From Pseudomonadota bacterium (GTDB taxonomy: Bacteria; Pseudomonadota; Alphaproteobacteria; Acetobacterales; Acetobacteraceae), in contig JAJZNE010000027.1 of NCBI GenBank assembly GCA_021847995.1, positions 1 through 41,615 on the forward strand: 41,615 nucleotides of DNA, written 5' to 3'. The translations under genes and the position numbers were made by a program. Position 1 is the first letter of the stretch, and every line of letters starts with the position of its first letter. The notes under the pieces are model-generated. The model saw only the letters and a program-made list of their open reading frames with translations, made no database searches and was not told the DNA's origin. Below are positions 24,444 through 33,448 of this stretch, one piece after another.

Positions 24444-25700
24444 CGGCACGCCGAGCAGCGCCGCCGCGCCGGCGGCCAGCAGCACGACGATCACCGCCAT
24501 ACCGGCGCGCTGGCTGGCGAAAGCAGCGGTGGCAGCGCCCAGCGCCGCCGGCCCGATGAAGCCGGTGATCCGCCCGGACAGCGCGAACAGGCCGAAATAC
24601 GCCGCCCGCGCGCCCGCCGGCGCCATGTGCGCGAGCAGGCTGCGGCTTGCCGCCTGCGCCGGGCCGACGAACAGGCCGAGCGCGTGGCCGAGCACCCAGA
24701 AACTGGCCCGCCGATGCACGCACAGCAGCGCCGAGGCAATGCCGATCAGCGCCAGCAGGGACAGCAGAACCGTCGCCCGCGCACCGATCCGGTCCTCGAT
24801 GAAGGCAAAGCCGAGCGCCCCCAGGCCGGCCGCGACATTGAGGCCGATGCCGAAGATCAGCACCTCCTGCGCCGACAGGCCGAACTGGCCGGCGGCATAG
24901 ATGCCGCCGAAGGCGAACAGCGTCGTCAGCCCGTCCATGAACAGCAGCCGCGCCAGCAGGAAGCGCCGCAGCGCCGGACGATGCCAGGCCGCCGCCAGCA
25001 CCGCGCGCAGATCCCCCATCCCCTCCCCGAGCGCCCGCCGCCACGGCGCCCGCCGCACGCCCTCCGGCACCAGGAGCGGGGCCGGCCAGGCGAAGGCGGC
25101 GAGCCACAGGCCGGCGAGCAGCGCCGTGGCCCGCACCGGCTCGGCCCGCGCGGCGTCCAGCCCGAACGGCGGCGGCTTCGGAAACACCAGCACGACGAGG
25201 CAGAGGCCGAGGCAGATCAGGCCGCCGGCATACCCCGCCCCCCAGCCGAGCATGGACAGCCGCCCGAGCCGCCGCGGGGGAGCAAGGTCGGGCAGCATGG
25301 CGTTGTAGAACACCGTTCCCACCTCGAAGGCGACGGTGCCGATGCCGACCAGCCACAGCGCGCGTGCCATGTCGGCGGCCACCGGCCGCACCGTCCACAG
25401 CAGCAGCGTGCAGGCTGCCATCAGCGCGGTGGTGACGGCGAGCATGACACGCCGCCGTCCGCCGCGGTCGGCAACGGCGCCGAGGGGAACCGACAGCAGC
25501 GCGATGGCAATGCCGGCCGCGGCCTGCATCCAGGCCCACAGCACCGCGCCCTGCACCGGATCGGGCGCCACCGCCTGGGTGAAGTAGGTGGCGAACACGA
25601 AGGTCGTCACCACGGTGGTGAAAGCGCCATAGGCCCAGTCATAGAGCACCCAGGCGGCGACCGCGACGGAAGTCCGGATAGCCTGCGGTGCGTGCGCCAT
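24339..25700 (-). CDS. UMF1/Atg22-type MFS transporter
   Basis: 453 aa with about twelve transmembrane helices in the inner membrane. The N-terminal ASWxLYDWANS-like motif appears as AAWVLYDWAYGAFTTVVTTF, followed by LGAVADRGGRRR (the MFS loop 2-3 motif), VFYNAMLPDLA and SMLGWGAGYAGGL, all marks of the UMF1 family. Substrate is unknown; related proteins have been linked to amino-acid efflux. The last ~40 residues are a soluble tail with QLRRQQQQRQQR, encoded opposite the end of the WecA-like gene. The tail may have arisen by loss of an earlier stop codon. Confidence 0.92.
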   Translation of the reverse strand: MAHAPQAIRTSVAVAAWVLYDWAYGAFTTVVTTFVFATYFTQAVAPDPVQGAVLWAWMQAAAGIAIALLSVPLGAVADRGGRRRVMLAVTTALMAACTLLLWTVRPVAADMARALWLVGIGTVAFEVGTVFYNAMLPDLAPPRRLGRLSMLGWGAGYAGGLICLGLCLVVLVFPKPPPFGLDAARAEPVRATALLAGLWLAAFAWPAPLLVPEGVRRAPWRRALGEGMGDLRAVLAAAWHRPALRRFLLARLLFMDGLTTLFAFGGIYAAGQFGLSAQEVLIFGIGLNVAAGLGALGFAFIEDRIGARATVLLSLLALIGIASALLCVHRRASFWVLGHALGLFVGPAQAASRSLLAHMAPAGARAAYFGLFALSGRITGFIGPAALGAATAAFASQRAGMAVIVVLLAAGAAALLGVPSPAPQSGAAGTPDDEAEPDQLRRQQQQRQQRLEA

Positions 25701-25784
25701 GTCGTGCCCCCGACCGCTTCCAGGCGGACCCGACGGACCCTATCCTGGCGCCGTCCCGTTCGCCATCATGTCGAGGATGTTGCC

Positions 25785-26423
25785 ATGACGCGCCGATCGC
25801 TGCCGCTGTTCGGCGGCCTGCTGCTGGTGCTCGCCATGCTGCTCGCCCGCGCGGCCCCGGCGCCGGCCGCCGGCGACCCGTCGTTCAGCCTGGTCAACCG
25901 CGCCGACACCGCCATCCGCACCCTCTATGTCACGCCGAGCGGCGATCCGAACTGGGGCGAGGACCGCCTCGCCGGTCGCCCGCCGATCCCGCCCGGCGGC
26001 AGCTTCGCCGTCCGCCGGCGCAGCGACGGGCGCTGCCGGATGGACATCCGTGTCCTGTTCGCCGACGGACGGAGCGAGGAGCGCCGCGGCCTCGACACCT
26101 GCACGCTGGATGCGGTGACGGTCGGCGGGCCGGAACAGATGGCGCCCAAGGCCGCCGACGATCCTTCCTTCCGCCTGATCAACCGCGGCACGACGGGGCT
26201 GCGCGCCTTCTATGCCACCCCCTCCGCCCGCTCCCCCGGCGATACCGGATGGGGTGCCAACCGGCTGCCACCGACCGGCCTGCCGGCAGGAACGGCGACC
26301 TTGGTGCGGCTGGCGCGCGGCAAGGGCTGCCAATACGACCTGCGCGCGGTGTTCGACGACCGCAGGACGCTGGAGCAGCACCGCATCGATCTGTGCCGGA
26401 TCACCGACGTGCCGGTGCCATAG
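25785..26423 (+). CDS. Secreted protein with tandemly duplicated domain, unknown function
   Basis: 212 aa with a signal peptide (RRSLPLFGGLLLVLAMLLAR, cleaved near AAG at 29-30). The mature protein is two copies of an ~85-residue module, 31-113 and 126-212. Both start DPSFxLxNR and share an xLxxxYxTPS segment, WG followed by RL, and a Cys pair (GRC...DTC and KGC...DLC) around a D(I/L)RxxFxD strand, so each module probably has one disulfide. I recognise no named domain. The ATG at 25785 follows GAGGA by eight bases. It diverges from the MFS gene by about 84 bp and ends 31 bp from the convergent MarR gene. Confidence 0.85.
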   Translation: MTRRSLPLFGGLLLVLAMLLARAAPAPAAGDPSFSLVNRADTAIRTLYVTPSGDPNWGEDRLAGRPPIPPGGSFAVRRRSDGRCRMDIRVLFADGRSEERRGLDTCTLDAVTVGGPEQMAPKAADDPSFRLINRGTTGLRAFYATPSARSPGDTGWGANRLPPTGLPAGTATLVRLARGKGCQYDLRAVFDDRRTLEQHRIDLCRITDVPVP

Positions 26424-26454
26424 AGGCGCAATGCGGGCCGCCGCCGGTGGATGC

Positions 26455-26850
26455 TCAGGCGCTGGCGGCCTTGCGCGACGCGTTGCCCTCGGCCGGTGCC
26501 AGTTTCTTTGAGGTGGCGACGGCTTCGGTCATGATGGTGCGCAGGTCGCGCAGGAACGCGGTGCCCTTGAGCGTCCGCTGCACCAGCACGCTGCGGCGGT
26601 CCATCGGATCGACCTTGCGCCGGGCGAGATCGAGTTCACCCAGCCGGTCGAGCGCGCGCGTGATCGCCGGCTTCGAGACGTTGAGATCGGCAGCCAGGCC
26701 GCGCACCGTGTGCGCCCCGTCCTGCAGATAGCAGGTCAGGAAAACGCCGAGCTGGCGGGCGGAAAGATCAGGGCCGTCGCGGCGCACCAGCGCGACGATC
26801 GTATCGCGCAGGATCGCTACCAACTGGTCGGCGGTGGGGGGCGTTGCCAT
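26455..26850 (-). CDS. MarR-family transcriptional regulator (second)
   Basis: 131 aa from ATG 26850, with GGAAG six bases upstream; the frame is open to 26892 but lacks a ribosome site there. The winged helix is clear: ARQLGVFLTCYL, TVRGLAADLNVSKPAITRAL, then DRLGELDLARRKVDPMDRRS and VLVQRTLKG. The C-terminus is Ala/Lys-rich (KKLAPAEGNASRKAASA). A palindrome overlapping its own -35 box suggests autoregulation. It lies 138 bp downstream of the aminopeptidase gene on the same strand. The controlled genes are not evident. Confidence 0.92.
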   Translation of the reverse strand: MATPPTADQLVAILRDTIVALVRRDGPDLSARQLGVFLTCYLQDGAHTVRGLAADLNVSKPAITRALDRLGELDLARRKVDPMDRRSVLVQRTLKGTAFLRDLRTIMTEAVATSKKLAPAEGNASRKAASA

Positions 26851-26942
26851 CGTTACTTCCTCTCTATCCAACGGCGGGAAATCTCCCGCCATGATTCGCG
26901 AAGCACGCGAAGGAGATGTCGTCGAATCGGTCGGTCTCCGCG

Positions 26943-26978
26943 TTAATACAAATTCTAGGGCGTTGCCAAGGTTCCTTG
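26943..26978 (-). promoter_or_regulatory. Candidate promoter and operator of the second MarR gene
   Basis: On the minus strand TTGGCA (26964-26969) and TATTAA (26943-26948) are 15 bp apart in a locally AT-rich stretch. The palindrome CAAGG-TT-CCTTG (26967-26978) overlaps the -35 hexamer and could be the regulator's own binding site. Confidence 0.45.
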
Positions 26979-26988
26979 AAAATGCCGA

Positions 26989-28401
26989 TCACGTTACCGC
27001 CCTGTTCCGGTCATCCTGGAGAGGAATGTGTCTGCTTTGCAGCGCCGAACAGACCGCACGCAACACCTGCGCCTCGCCGCCTTCCGGGCGGCCGGGACGG
27101 GTGCTGTCGTTCCAGGCATAAAGATCGAAGTGCAGCCAGGGCGTTTCCGCGGCGACGAAGCGACGTAGGAACAGCGCAGCAACGATTGCACCCGCGAACG
27201 GCTTGCCGGCAATGTTGTTGAGATCGGCGGTCCGGCTGTCGAGCCAGGGGTCGTAGCCGTCCCACAGCGGCAGCCGCCACACGGGATCATGTACCTTTGT
27301 CCCCGCCGCCGCGACCGCCTCGGCCCAGGCGGTCTCGTTGGCGAACATGGCCGGCAGGTCGGGGCCGAGGGCGGCGCGTGCCGCGCCGGTCAGGGTCGCA
27401 CAGTCGATCAGCAGCGACGGGCGGGCATCCGACGCCTCGGCGAGCAGGTCGGCCAGCACCAGCCGCCCTTCGGCGTCGGTATTGCCCACCTCGACCGTCA
27501 GGCCGCGCCGCGTGGCGATCACATCGAGCGGACGCATGGCACTGCCCGAGATGCTGTTCTCCACGCAGCCGACGCGCAGCATCAGCCGGATCGGCAGATC
27601 GGCGGCCATCAGCACCTGCGCGATCCCGAGCACGGTGGCAGCGCCGCCCATGTCCTTCTTCATGCGCAGCATGCCGTCGGCAGGCTTGATGTCGTAGCCG
27701 CCGGAATCGAAGCAGACCCCCTTGCCGCAGAGCGCGATCAGCGGCGCCGCGTCGCCGGCACCGCTGCCGCGCCAGTCGAAGCCTGCCACCACCGGCGCCC
27801 GCGCGGCACCCGCGCCGACGGCGGCGACGGCGGGATAGGATTGCGCCAGCGCCGCATCCGCAACGCGCATCGTTTCGGCACCGAAGGACTCGCCGACCGC
27901 GATCACGGCATCGGCCAGTTCCGCCGGCCCGAGCAGGTTGGCCGGCATATTGACCAGATCGCGCACCATCCAGATCGCCGCCGCCTCGGCCAGCGGCGCC
28001 GCGTGCGGCGCCGTCAGCAGCAGCCGCGCCGGTGCCCGCTTCGGCACTTTGAAGCGGTCGAAGCCATAGGCGCCGAGGCACCAGCCAAGCACGGCCGACG
28101 CAGCATCATGATCGCCCGCCGCCAGACGCCACGCGGCACCGTTGGGCAGACGCAGCGGCAGCTCGCCGAAAGGATACGGCGAGCGATCGTCCCCCAGCCC
28201 GAACACCGCCCCGGCGATGCCGCCGTCGCCGGGCAACAGCAGAAGTTCACCGCTGCGGGCGGTGAACTCGGCCGCGCGCAGGAACCCCGCCTGCGCCGGC
28301 GGCAACGACGCCAGCAGCTGCTGCTGGCCCGACGGACGCACCGCGTGCAGCGTCCACGTTTCGGTGGCCGATGTCACGCAGGGCAGATCGACAATGCGCA
28401 T
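26989..28401 (-). CDS. Leucyl aminopeptidase family M17
   Basis: 470 aa, cytosolic metallo-aminopeptidase that removes N-terminal residues from peptides. The C-terminal catalytic domain carries the signature NTDAEGRLVLADLL and the metal-ligand blocks GKGVCFDSGGYDIKPADGML, MKKDMGGAATVLG, DCATLTGAARAALG and FANETAWAEAV. The N-terminal domain is shorter and less conserved, as in the PepB-like branch that is common in alphaproteobacteria. Usual GKGITFDTGG is here GKGVCFDSGG, with both key Lys and Asp kept. GGGAG lies about six bases before the ATG at 28401. htpG ends 181 bp upstream on the same strand; that gap shows no gene. Confidence 0.94.
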   Translation of the reverse strand: MRIVDLPCVTSATETWTLHAVRPSGQQQLLASLPPAQAGFLRAAEFTARSGELLLLPGDGGIAGAVFGLGDDRSPYPFGELPLRLPNGAAWRLAAGDHDAASAVLGWCLGAYGFDRFKVPKRAPARLLLTAPHAAPLAEAAAIWMVRDLVNMPANLLGPAELADAVIAVGESFGAETMRVADAALAQSYPAVAAVGAGAARAPVVAGFDWRGSGAGDAAPLIALCGKGVCFDSGGYDIKPADGMLRMKKDMGGAATVLGIAQVLMAADLPIRLMLRVGCVENSISGSAMRPLDVIATRRGLTVEVGNTDAEGRLVLADLLAEASDARPSLLIDCATLTGAARAALGPDLPAMFANETAWAEAVAAAGTKVHDPVWRLPLWDGYDPWLDSRTADLNNIAGKPFAGAIVAALFLRRFVAAETPWLHFDLYAWNDSTRPGRPEGGEAQVLRAVCSALQSRHIPLQDDRNRAVT

Positions 28402-28582
28402 CGCGTCTCCCGCAGCCGGGGTCGGCCGAGTCGGCCGATCCGCTTCTCACATGACATCGATGCGTCTGCCAGACAACCCCGTAGGCCAGTCCCGCGCCGG
28501 AGTTTTTGCCAGTGGAGACGGCATTGTATCGCGCCGGTTTTGTCGCCGGCCCGGTATTCGCCTGTGGCGGGAGGGGTTTTAC

Positions 28583-30454
28583 TTAACCCCCTGCCGCGGC
28601 CAGGGCGCGTTCAATACGACGTGCAAACGAGGCCGGGTCGCGTGGCGCGTCGCCTTCCTGCACATGGGCAAGATCGAGCAGCATTGCGGCATCTTCGGCA
28701 AGGTCGGCACCCGCCGCGTGGCGCGCCAGCAGGCGGGCGGTCAGGGCGTGGCGCGGATTGATCTCCAGCACCGGCGGCGCGGCGATGCCGGCCCGCCCGG
28801 CCCGCCGGAGCAGCCGCTGCATGTGCAGATCCGGGCCGCTGCCGGCCGCCAGCACGACGGCGCTGTCCACCAGCCGGTCGGTTGCCCGCACCTCCGCCAC
28901 GGCATCGCCGAGGGCGGCTTTCAGCGCCGCCAGCAGCGGACCCAGATCGGGCGCCGCGGCGGTTTCGTTCTCCCCGGGATCGGTGCCGCCCTCCGCCACC
29001 GGCAGCCGGGCCAGATCAGCAGCCCCCTGGGTGACACTGCGGATCGGTTTGCCGTCGAAGGTTCCCAGCCGTTCCGGCCAGAAGGCATCGATCGGGTCAC
29101 CGAGCAGCAGCACTTCCACGCCGCGGGCCCGGAATCCTTCCAGTTGCGCCGAGCGACGCAGCGACTCCACGTCCTCGCCGGACAGCACATAGATCGCCGC
29201 CTGCCCCTCCTTCATCCGCCCGACATAGTCGGCGAGCGAGGTCAGTCCCTCGACGGCAGAGGAGGCGAAGCGCAGCAGCGGCGCGATCTCCGCGCGATGG
29301 TCGTTGTCCTCCCATACCCCTTCCTTCAGCACCGCGCCGAAGTTGTTCCAGAACGCGGCATAGCTGTCGGCGTCCTTTGCCCGGCTGCGCAATTCTGTCA
29401 GCAGCCGGTTGGTGACGGCCTTGCGGATACGGGCCAGGACCGGCGTGGACTGAAGCATCTCCCGCGAGACGTTGAGCGGCAAATCCTCGGTATCGACGAT
29501 GCCGCGCACGAAGCGCAGCCAGGATGGCAGCAGCGCCGCGTCCTCGGTGATGAACATGCGGCGGACATGGAGCCGCACATGGCTGCTGCGGTCCTGCTCC
29601 AGCGGCTCGAACGGCCTGGCGCCGGGGATGAACAGCAGGGCGTAGAACTCCAGAGCCCCCTCTGCCCGCCAGTGCAGCGTCGCCCATGGAGTATCGAACA
29701 TCGCGCCGAGATGGCGATAGAAGTCGGTGTAGGATTTCTCGTCGATCTCCGCCTTCGGCCTGCGCCACAGGGCGGTGCCCTCGTTGGCCGGCAAATCCTT
29801 GCCGTCGCGTTCGATCGTGATCGGGATCGTGACGTGGTCGGCCCATTTGCGCACCACCGTCTCGATCCGGTAGGCGTCGAGATATTCGTCGGCATCGGAT
29901 TTGAGGCGCAGGATCACGTCGGTGCCGGGGCCGGCGCGCTCGGCCGGGGCGACGGTGAAGCTGCCGCGCCCGTCGGAGGCCCAGCGCCACGCCGCCTCCG
30001 TCCCGGCGCGGCGGGAGACGACCTCGACCTCATCGGCGACCATGAAGGCGGCGTAGAAGCCGACACCGAACTGGCCGATCAGGCTGGGACGGTCCTCCGG
30101 CTTCGCCTCCGCCAGGGTGGCACCGAAGGCGCGGGTGCCGGAGCGCGCGATGGTGCCGAGATTGGCGATCAGTTCCTCGCGAGTCATGCCGATGCCGTCG
30201 TCGGAAATGGTGAGCGTGCGCTCCGGCCGGGCGGGCACGATGCGCACCTTCGCCGTCGCCGGCGGCGCCAGTGCCGGATCGGTCAGCGACTCGAAGCGCC
30301 GCCGGTCGATCGCGTCGGCGGCGTTGGCGACCAGTTCGCGCAGGAAAATCTCGCGCTCGGAGTAGAGCGAATGCACCACGAGGTCGAGCAGCCGCCCCAC
30401 CTCGGCGCCGAAATCATGCCGTTCGGCGGTCGGGTTCGTGGTCGTCTCCGTCAT
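28583..30454 (-). CDS. htpG: Molecular chaperone HtpG (Hsp90)
   Basis: 623 aa, normal HtpG size. ATP-dependent dimeric cytoplasmic chaperone. The N-terminal GHKL ATPase is complete: [19 protein letters not shown] (canonical NASDA is NAADA), [27 protein letters not shown] and [15 protein letters not shown]. The middle domain has [11 protein letters not shown] and [18 protein letters not shown], and the C-terminal dimerisation domain ends near residue 620. The frame is open upstream to 30727, but homology starts at the ATG at 30454, which has AAGGAGGG 12 bases before it and a promoter further up. Confidence 0.96.
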   Translation of the reverse strand: MTETTTNPTAERHDFGAEVGRLLDLVVHSLYSEREIFLRELVANAADAIDRRRFESLTDPALAPPATAKVRIVPARPERTLTISDDGIGMTREELIANLGTIARSGTRAFGATLAEAKPEDRPSLIGQFGVGFYAAFMVADEVEVVSRRAGTEAAWRWASDGRGSFTVAPAERAGPGTDVILRLKSDADEYLDAYRIETVVRKWADHVTIPITIERDGKDLPANEGTALWRRPKAEIDEKSYTDFYRHLGAMFDTPWATLHWRAEGALEFYALLFIPGARPFEPLEQDRSSHVRLHVRRMFITEDAALLPSWLRFVRGIVDTEDLPLNVSREMLQSTPVLARIRKAVTNRLLTELRSRAKDADSYAAFWNNFGAVLKEGVWEDNDHRAEIAPLLRFASSAVEGLTSLADYVGRMKEGQAAIYVLSGEDVESLRRSAQLEGFRARGVEVLLLGDPIDAFWPERLGTFDGKPIRSVTQGAADLARLPVAEGGTDPGENETAAAPDLGPLLAALKAALGDAVAEVRATDRLVDSAVVLAAGSGPDLHMQRLLRRAGRAGIAAPPVLEINPRHALTARLLARHAAGADLAEDAAMLLDLAHVQEGDAPRDPASFARRIERALAAAGG

Positions 30455-30480
30455 CGGTCTGGCCCTCCTTCGCGGCCGGC

Positions 30481-30509
30481 GATATGCGGATGGCGAAGGA
30501 CGCTTGCAA
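30481..30509 (-). promoter_or_regulatory. Candidate htpG promoter
   Basis: On the minus strand TTGCAA (30504-30509) and CATATC (30481-30486) are exactly 17 bp apart, with the predicted start about 20 bases before the htpG ATG. The -35 lacks the CTTG start expected for a heat-shock sigma-32 promoter in alphaproteobacteria, so the sigma factor is uncertain. Confidence 0.4.
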
Positions 30510-30704
30510 TGGGCCGGCGGACACCGGCCGACCGGCCCGGGCGGTTGCGATTCCGGGCCGCCCGCTCCGGGCACCCGCCGGTTGCCTGCCCATGAAGCTT
30601 CTGCCATGTTCCGCCGCCAGGATCGACAGCCGATTCGCTTTCCGAACGCATGCCGTTCGCGAAGCAGGCGGTGGTAGGCGGGAAATATATCGGGAGTGGT
30701 TTGA

Positions 30705-32792
30705 ATGTCCTCGGCTTCGATTGCCATTCTTGTCTGCGGCGTAATTGCCCTGATCTACGGCGCCGTCACCGGGCGCGAGGTGCTCGCCGCCGATGCCGGC
30801 AGCGCGCGGATGCAGGAAATCTCCGGCGCCGTGCAGGTCGGTGCGCGGGCCTATCTGAACCGGCAATATACCACGATCGGCATCGTCGGACTGGTGATCT
30901 TCGTTCTGCTGTCGCTGCTGCTCGGGCTGCATGTCGGCATCGGCTTCGTCATCGGCGCGGTGCTGTCGGGCTGTGCCGGCTATGTCGGCATGAACGTCTC
31001 GGTGCGGGCCAATGTGCGCACCGCGCAGGCGGCGCAGCACGGGCTTGCCGCCGGCCTCGGCATCGCCTTCAAGTCCGGCGCCATCACCGGCCTGCTGGTG
31101 GTCGGACTGGGCCTGCTGGGCGTCACCGCCTATTACTGGATCCTGCGCAGCGAGTATCCCGCCAATCTGCGCACGGTGCTGGAGGCGATGGTGGCGCTGT
31201 CGTTCGGCGCATCCCTTATCTCCATCTTTGCCCGCCTTGGCGGCGGCATCTTCACCAAGGGTGCGGATGTCGGCGCCGATCTGGTCGGCAAGGTGGAGGC
31301 CGGCATCCCCGAGGATGATCCCCGCAACCCCGCCGTGATCGCCGACAATGTCGGCGACAACGTGGGCGACTGCGCCGGCATGGCCGCCGACCTGTTCGAG
31401 ACCTATGTCGTCACCATCGTCGCCACCATGCTGCTCGGCAACCTGTTCTTCACCGGCGCCTGGGCCGACCGGATGATGATGCTGCCGCTCGGCATCGGCG
31501 GCGTCTGCATCCTGACCTCGGTCGTCGGCACCTACTTCGTCAAGCTGCCGGCGAACGGCAGCATCATGGGCGCGCTGTATCGCGGGCTGATCGTCACCGG
31601 CGGGCTTTCGGTCGTCGCGATCGCGATCGTGGTGGCGATCACCGCCGGCTTCACCAGCACGATCCCGATGGGCAGCGGCAGCGTCACCGGCTTCGCCCTG
31701 TTCGTGTGCGCGCTGATCGGGCTCGGCGTCACCGGCCTGATCGTCTGGATCACGGAATACTATACCTCCACCGCCTACCGGCCGGTGCGCAGCATCTCGC
31801 TCGCCTCCACCACCGGTCACGGCACCAACGTCATCCAGGGCCTCGCCATCTCCATGGAAGCGACGGCCCTGCCGGTGCTGGTGATCTGCCTCGGCATCGT
31901 GCTGTCGTTCCTGACCGCCGGGCTGTTCGGCATCGCCGTCGCGGCGGTCACCATGCTGGCGCTCGCCGGCATGATCGTCGCCCTCGATGCCTACGGGCCG
32001 GTGACGGACAATGCCGGCGGCATCGCCGAGATGGCGGAGCTGCCGGGCGACGTGCGCAAGATCACCGATGCCCTGGACGCCGTCGGCAATACGACCAAGG
32101 CGGTGACCAAGGGGTATGCCATCGGTTCCGCCGGGCTGGCCGCGGTGGTGCTGTTCGCCGCCTATACCGAAGATCTCAAGCACTACTTCCCGAACGTTCA
32201 GGTCGATTTCAACCTGCAGAATCCGTTCGTGGTGATCGGGCTGTTCATCGGCGGGCTGCTGCCCTATCTGTTCGGCGCGCTGGGCATGACCGCGGTCGGC
32301 CGTGCCGCCGGCGCGGTGGTGGTGGAGGTGCGGCGCCAGTTCCGCGACATCCCCGGCATCATGGAAGGGACCGCCAAGCCCGAATACGGGCGCGCGGTCG
32401 ATATGCTGACCCGGGCGGCGATCAAGGAGATGATTATCCCCTCTCTGCTGCCGGTGCTGGCGCCGTTCGTGCTCTATTTTGTGATCGACCTGATCGGCGG
32501 ACGGGGCGCGGCGTTCGCGTCGGTTGGCGCGATGCTGCTCGGCACCATCGTCACCGGTCTGTTCGTCGCCATTTCCATGACGTCGGGGGGCGGGGCCTGG
32601 GACAACGCGAAGAAATACATCGAGGAGGGAAATCACGGTGGCAAGGGGTCGGAGGCGCACAAGGCCGCGGTGACCGGCGACACGGTCGGCGACCCCTACA
32701 AGGACACGGCCGGCCCGGCGGTGAACCCGATGATCAAGATCACCAACATCGTCGCCCTGCTGCTGCTCGCAATCCTGGCGAGCTTCGGCTGA
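30705..32792 (+). CDS. hppA: Membrane-bound proton-translocating pyrophosphatase (K+-independent type)
   Basis: 695 aa with about sixteen transmembrane helices. It couples hydrolysis of pyrophosphate to H+ export across the inner membrane. The substrate site is complete: [20 protein letters not shown] followed by [20 protein letters not shown], and near the C-terminus [12 protein letters not shown] and the [15 protein letters not shown] loop. The K+-dependence marker reads GNTTKA, with Lys465 where K+-dependent enzymes have Ala, so it is predicted K+-independent and H+-pumping. GGAG lies eight bases before ATG 30705. It diverges from htpG; the 250-bp gap shows no gene, only promoter-like AT-rich patches (AATATAT at about 30685). 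Confidence 0.97.
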   Translation: MSSASIAILVCGVIALIYGAVTGREVLAADAGSARMQEISGAVQVGARAYLNRQYTTIGIVGLVIFVLLSLLLGLHVGIGFVIGAVLSGCAGYVGMNVSVRANVRTAQAAQHGLAAGLGIAFKSGAITGLLVVGLGLLGVTAYYWILRSEYPANLRTVLEAMVALSFGASLISIFARLGGGIFTKGADVGADLVGKVEAGIPEDDPRNPAVIADNVGDNVGDCAGMAADLFETYVVTIVATMLLGNLFFTGAWADRMMMLPLGIGGVCILTSVVGTYFVKLPANGSIMGALYRGLIVTGGLSVVAIAIVVAITAGFTSTIPMGSGSVTGFALFVCALIGLGVTGLIVWITEYYTSTAYRPVRSISLASTTGHGTNVIQGLAISMEATALPVLVICLGIVLSFLTAGLFGIAVAAVTMLALAGMIVALDAYGPVTDNAGGIAEMAELPGDVRKITDALDAVGNTTKAVTKGYAIGSAGLAAVVLFAAYTEDLKHYFPNVQVDFNLQNPFVVIGLFIGGLLPYLFGALGMTAVGRAAGAVVVEVRRQFRDIPGIMEGTAKPEYGRAVDMLTRAAIKEMIIPSLLPVLAPFVLYFVIDLIGGRGAAFASVGAMLLGTIVTGLFVAISMTSGGGAWDNAKKYIEEGNHGGKGSEAHKAAVTGDTVGDPYKDTAGPAVNPMIKITNIVALLLLAILASFG

Positions 32793-32800
32793 CGCCGCGT

Positions 32801-32832
32801 GCCCGCCGCGCTCCATTGGGGGCGCGGCGGGC
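32801..32832. terminator. Bidirectional terminator hairpin between hppA and the next gene
   Basis: GCCCGCCGCGCTCC (32801-32814) pairs with 32819-32832 over 14 positions (one G-T pair) with a 4-base loop. It lies nine bases past the hppA stop and eight before the convergent gene's stop. There is no strong T-run. Confidence 0.7.
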
Positions 32833-32839
32833 GGGCGCG

Positions 32840-33121
32840 TTAACGGCGGCGCAGCCGGCGCGCGTTGGCGTTGGCGCGCCGGTGCCACGGCGACAGCATC
32901 GCCGCGAGCGGGGCGGTGCCCCCCGACAGCATGAAGGCAGCCGCGGACATCTGCGCCGCCTGCATCTTTTCCAGCACCATGCGCTGGTATTCGAGCGGCG
33001 GGCAGCGGTTAAGCGCCATCATCAGGCTGCGGCGGGCGATCACTTCGCAGGATGACAGGGCAAGCTCCATCGCCATCACGGGCAGGGCGGGGATCGGGGG
33101 AGATTTGCGACGGGACATCAA
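32840..33121 (-). CDS. Small conserved-looking hypothetical protein
   Basis: 93 aa. After a short basic N-terminus it is a helical, Met/Ala/Leu-rich segment (MAMELALSSCEVIARRSLMM, then EYQRMVLEKMQAAQMSAAAF) and a very basic end (HRRANANARRLRRR). The pattern resembles short phasin-like proteins of alphaproteobacteria in which a helical SxEVIxRRxLMM segment precedes EYxRMVxEK, but that is from memory of similar hypotheticals and no function is claimed. The start could be 33121 or the next ATG at 33118. It shares the bidirectional hairpin with hppA. Confidence 0.65.
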   Translation of the reverse strand: MMSRRKSPPIPALPVMAMELALSSCEVIARRSLMMALNRCPPLEYQRMVLEKMQAAQMSAAAFMLSGGTAPLAAMLSPWHRRANANARRLRRR

Positions 33122-33170
33122 CCCGATATGGCGCCGCGCGGCGCACCGACAAGCCGGCGCGCCGGCGCCC

Positions 33171-33362
33171 TCAGTAACGATGGCGGGCGAACAGCAGGAA
33201 CAGCACGATCAGCAGCAGGATCAGGCCGATGCCGCCGCCGCCCCAGCCGCCGGAACGCGGCCCGTCGTAGTAGCCGTCGCCATACCATCCGCGACGGTAG
33301 CCGGTATGGCCAAATCCACCGAGCGCCAGGATGATCAGCAGGATGATCAGGATCATCAGCAT
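33171..33362 (-). CDS. DUF3309-type small membrane protein
   Basis: 63 aa. Two hydrophobic segments (MLMILIILLIILALGGF and GIGLILLLIVLFLLF) enclose a Gly/Tyr/Trp-rich loop (YRRGWYGDGYYDGPRSGGWG). This is the layout of DUF3309 proteins, tiny inner-membrane proteins of unknown role common in alpha- and betaproteobacteria. GGGAG lies seven bases before the ATG at 33362. It stands alone between a hypothetical gene and the glycosyltransferase cluster. Confidence 0.75.
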   Translation of the reverse strand: MLMILIILLIILALGGFGHTGYRRGWYGDGYYDGPRSGGWGGGGIGLILLLIVLFLLFARHRY

Positions 33363-33448
33363 CGGACGTCTCCCGAGGAAAGGTCGTCAGCCGTCAACGT
33401 GCCCGCGGCGGGAACGGTTCATCATCCTGCGCCGGAGCGGGCAGCACC

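Noticed and set aside
30414-32888. Minus-strand open frame of about 820 codons opposite hppA
   Set aside because: His/Asp/Gln/Arg-rich mirror of the hppA codons; no domain, and hppA is unambiguous.
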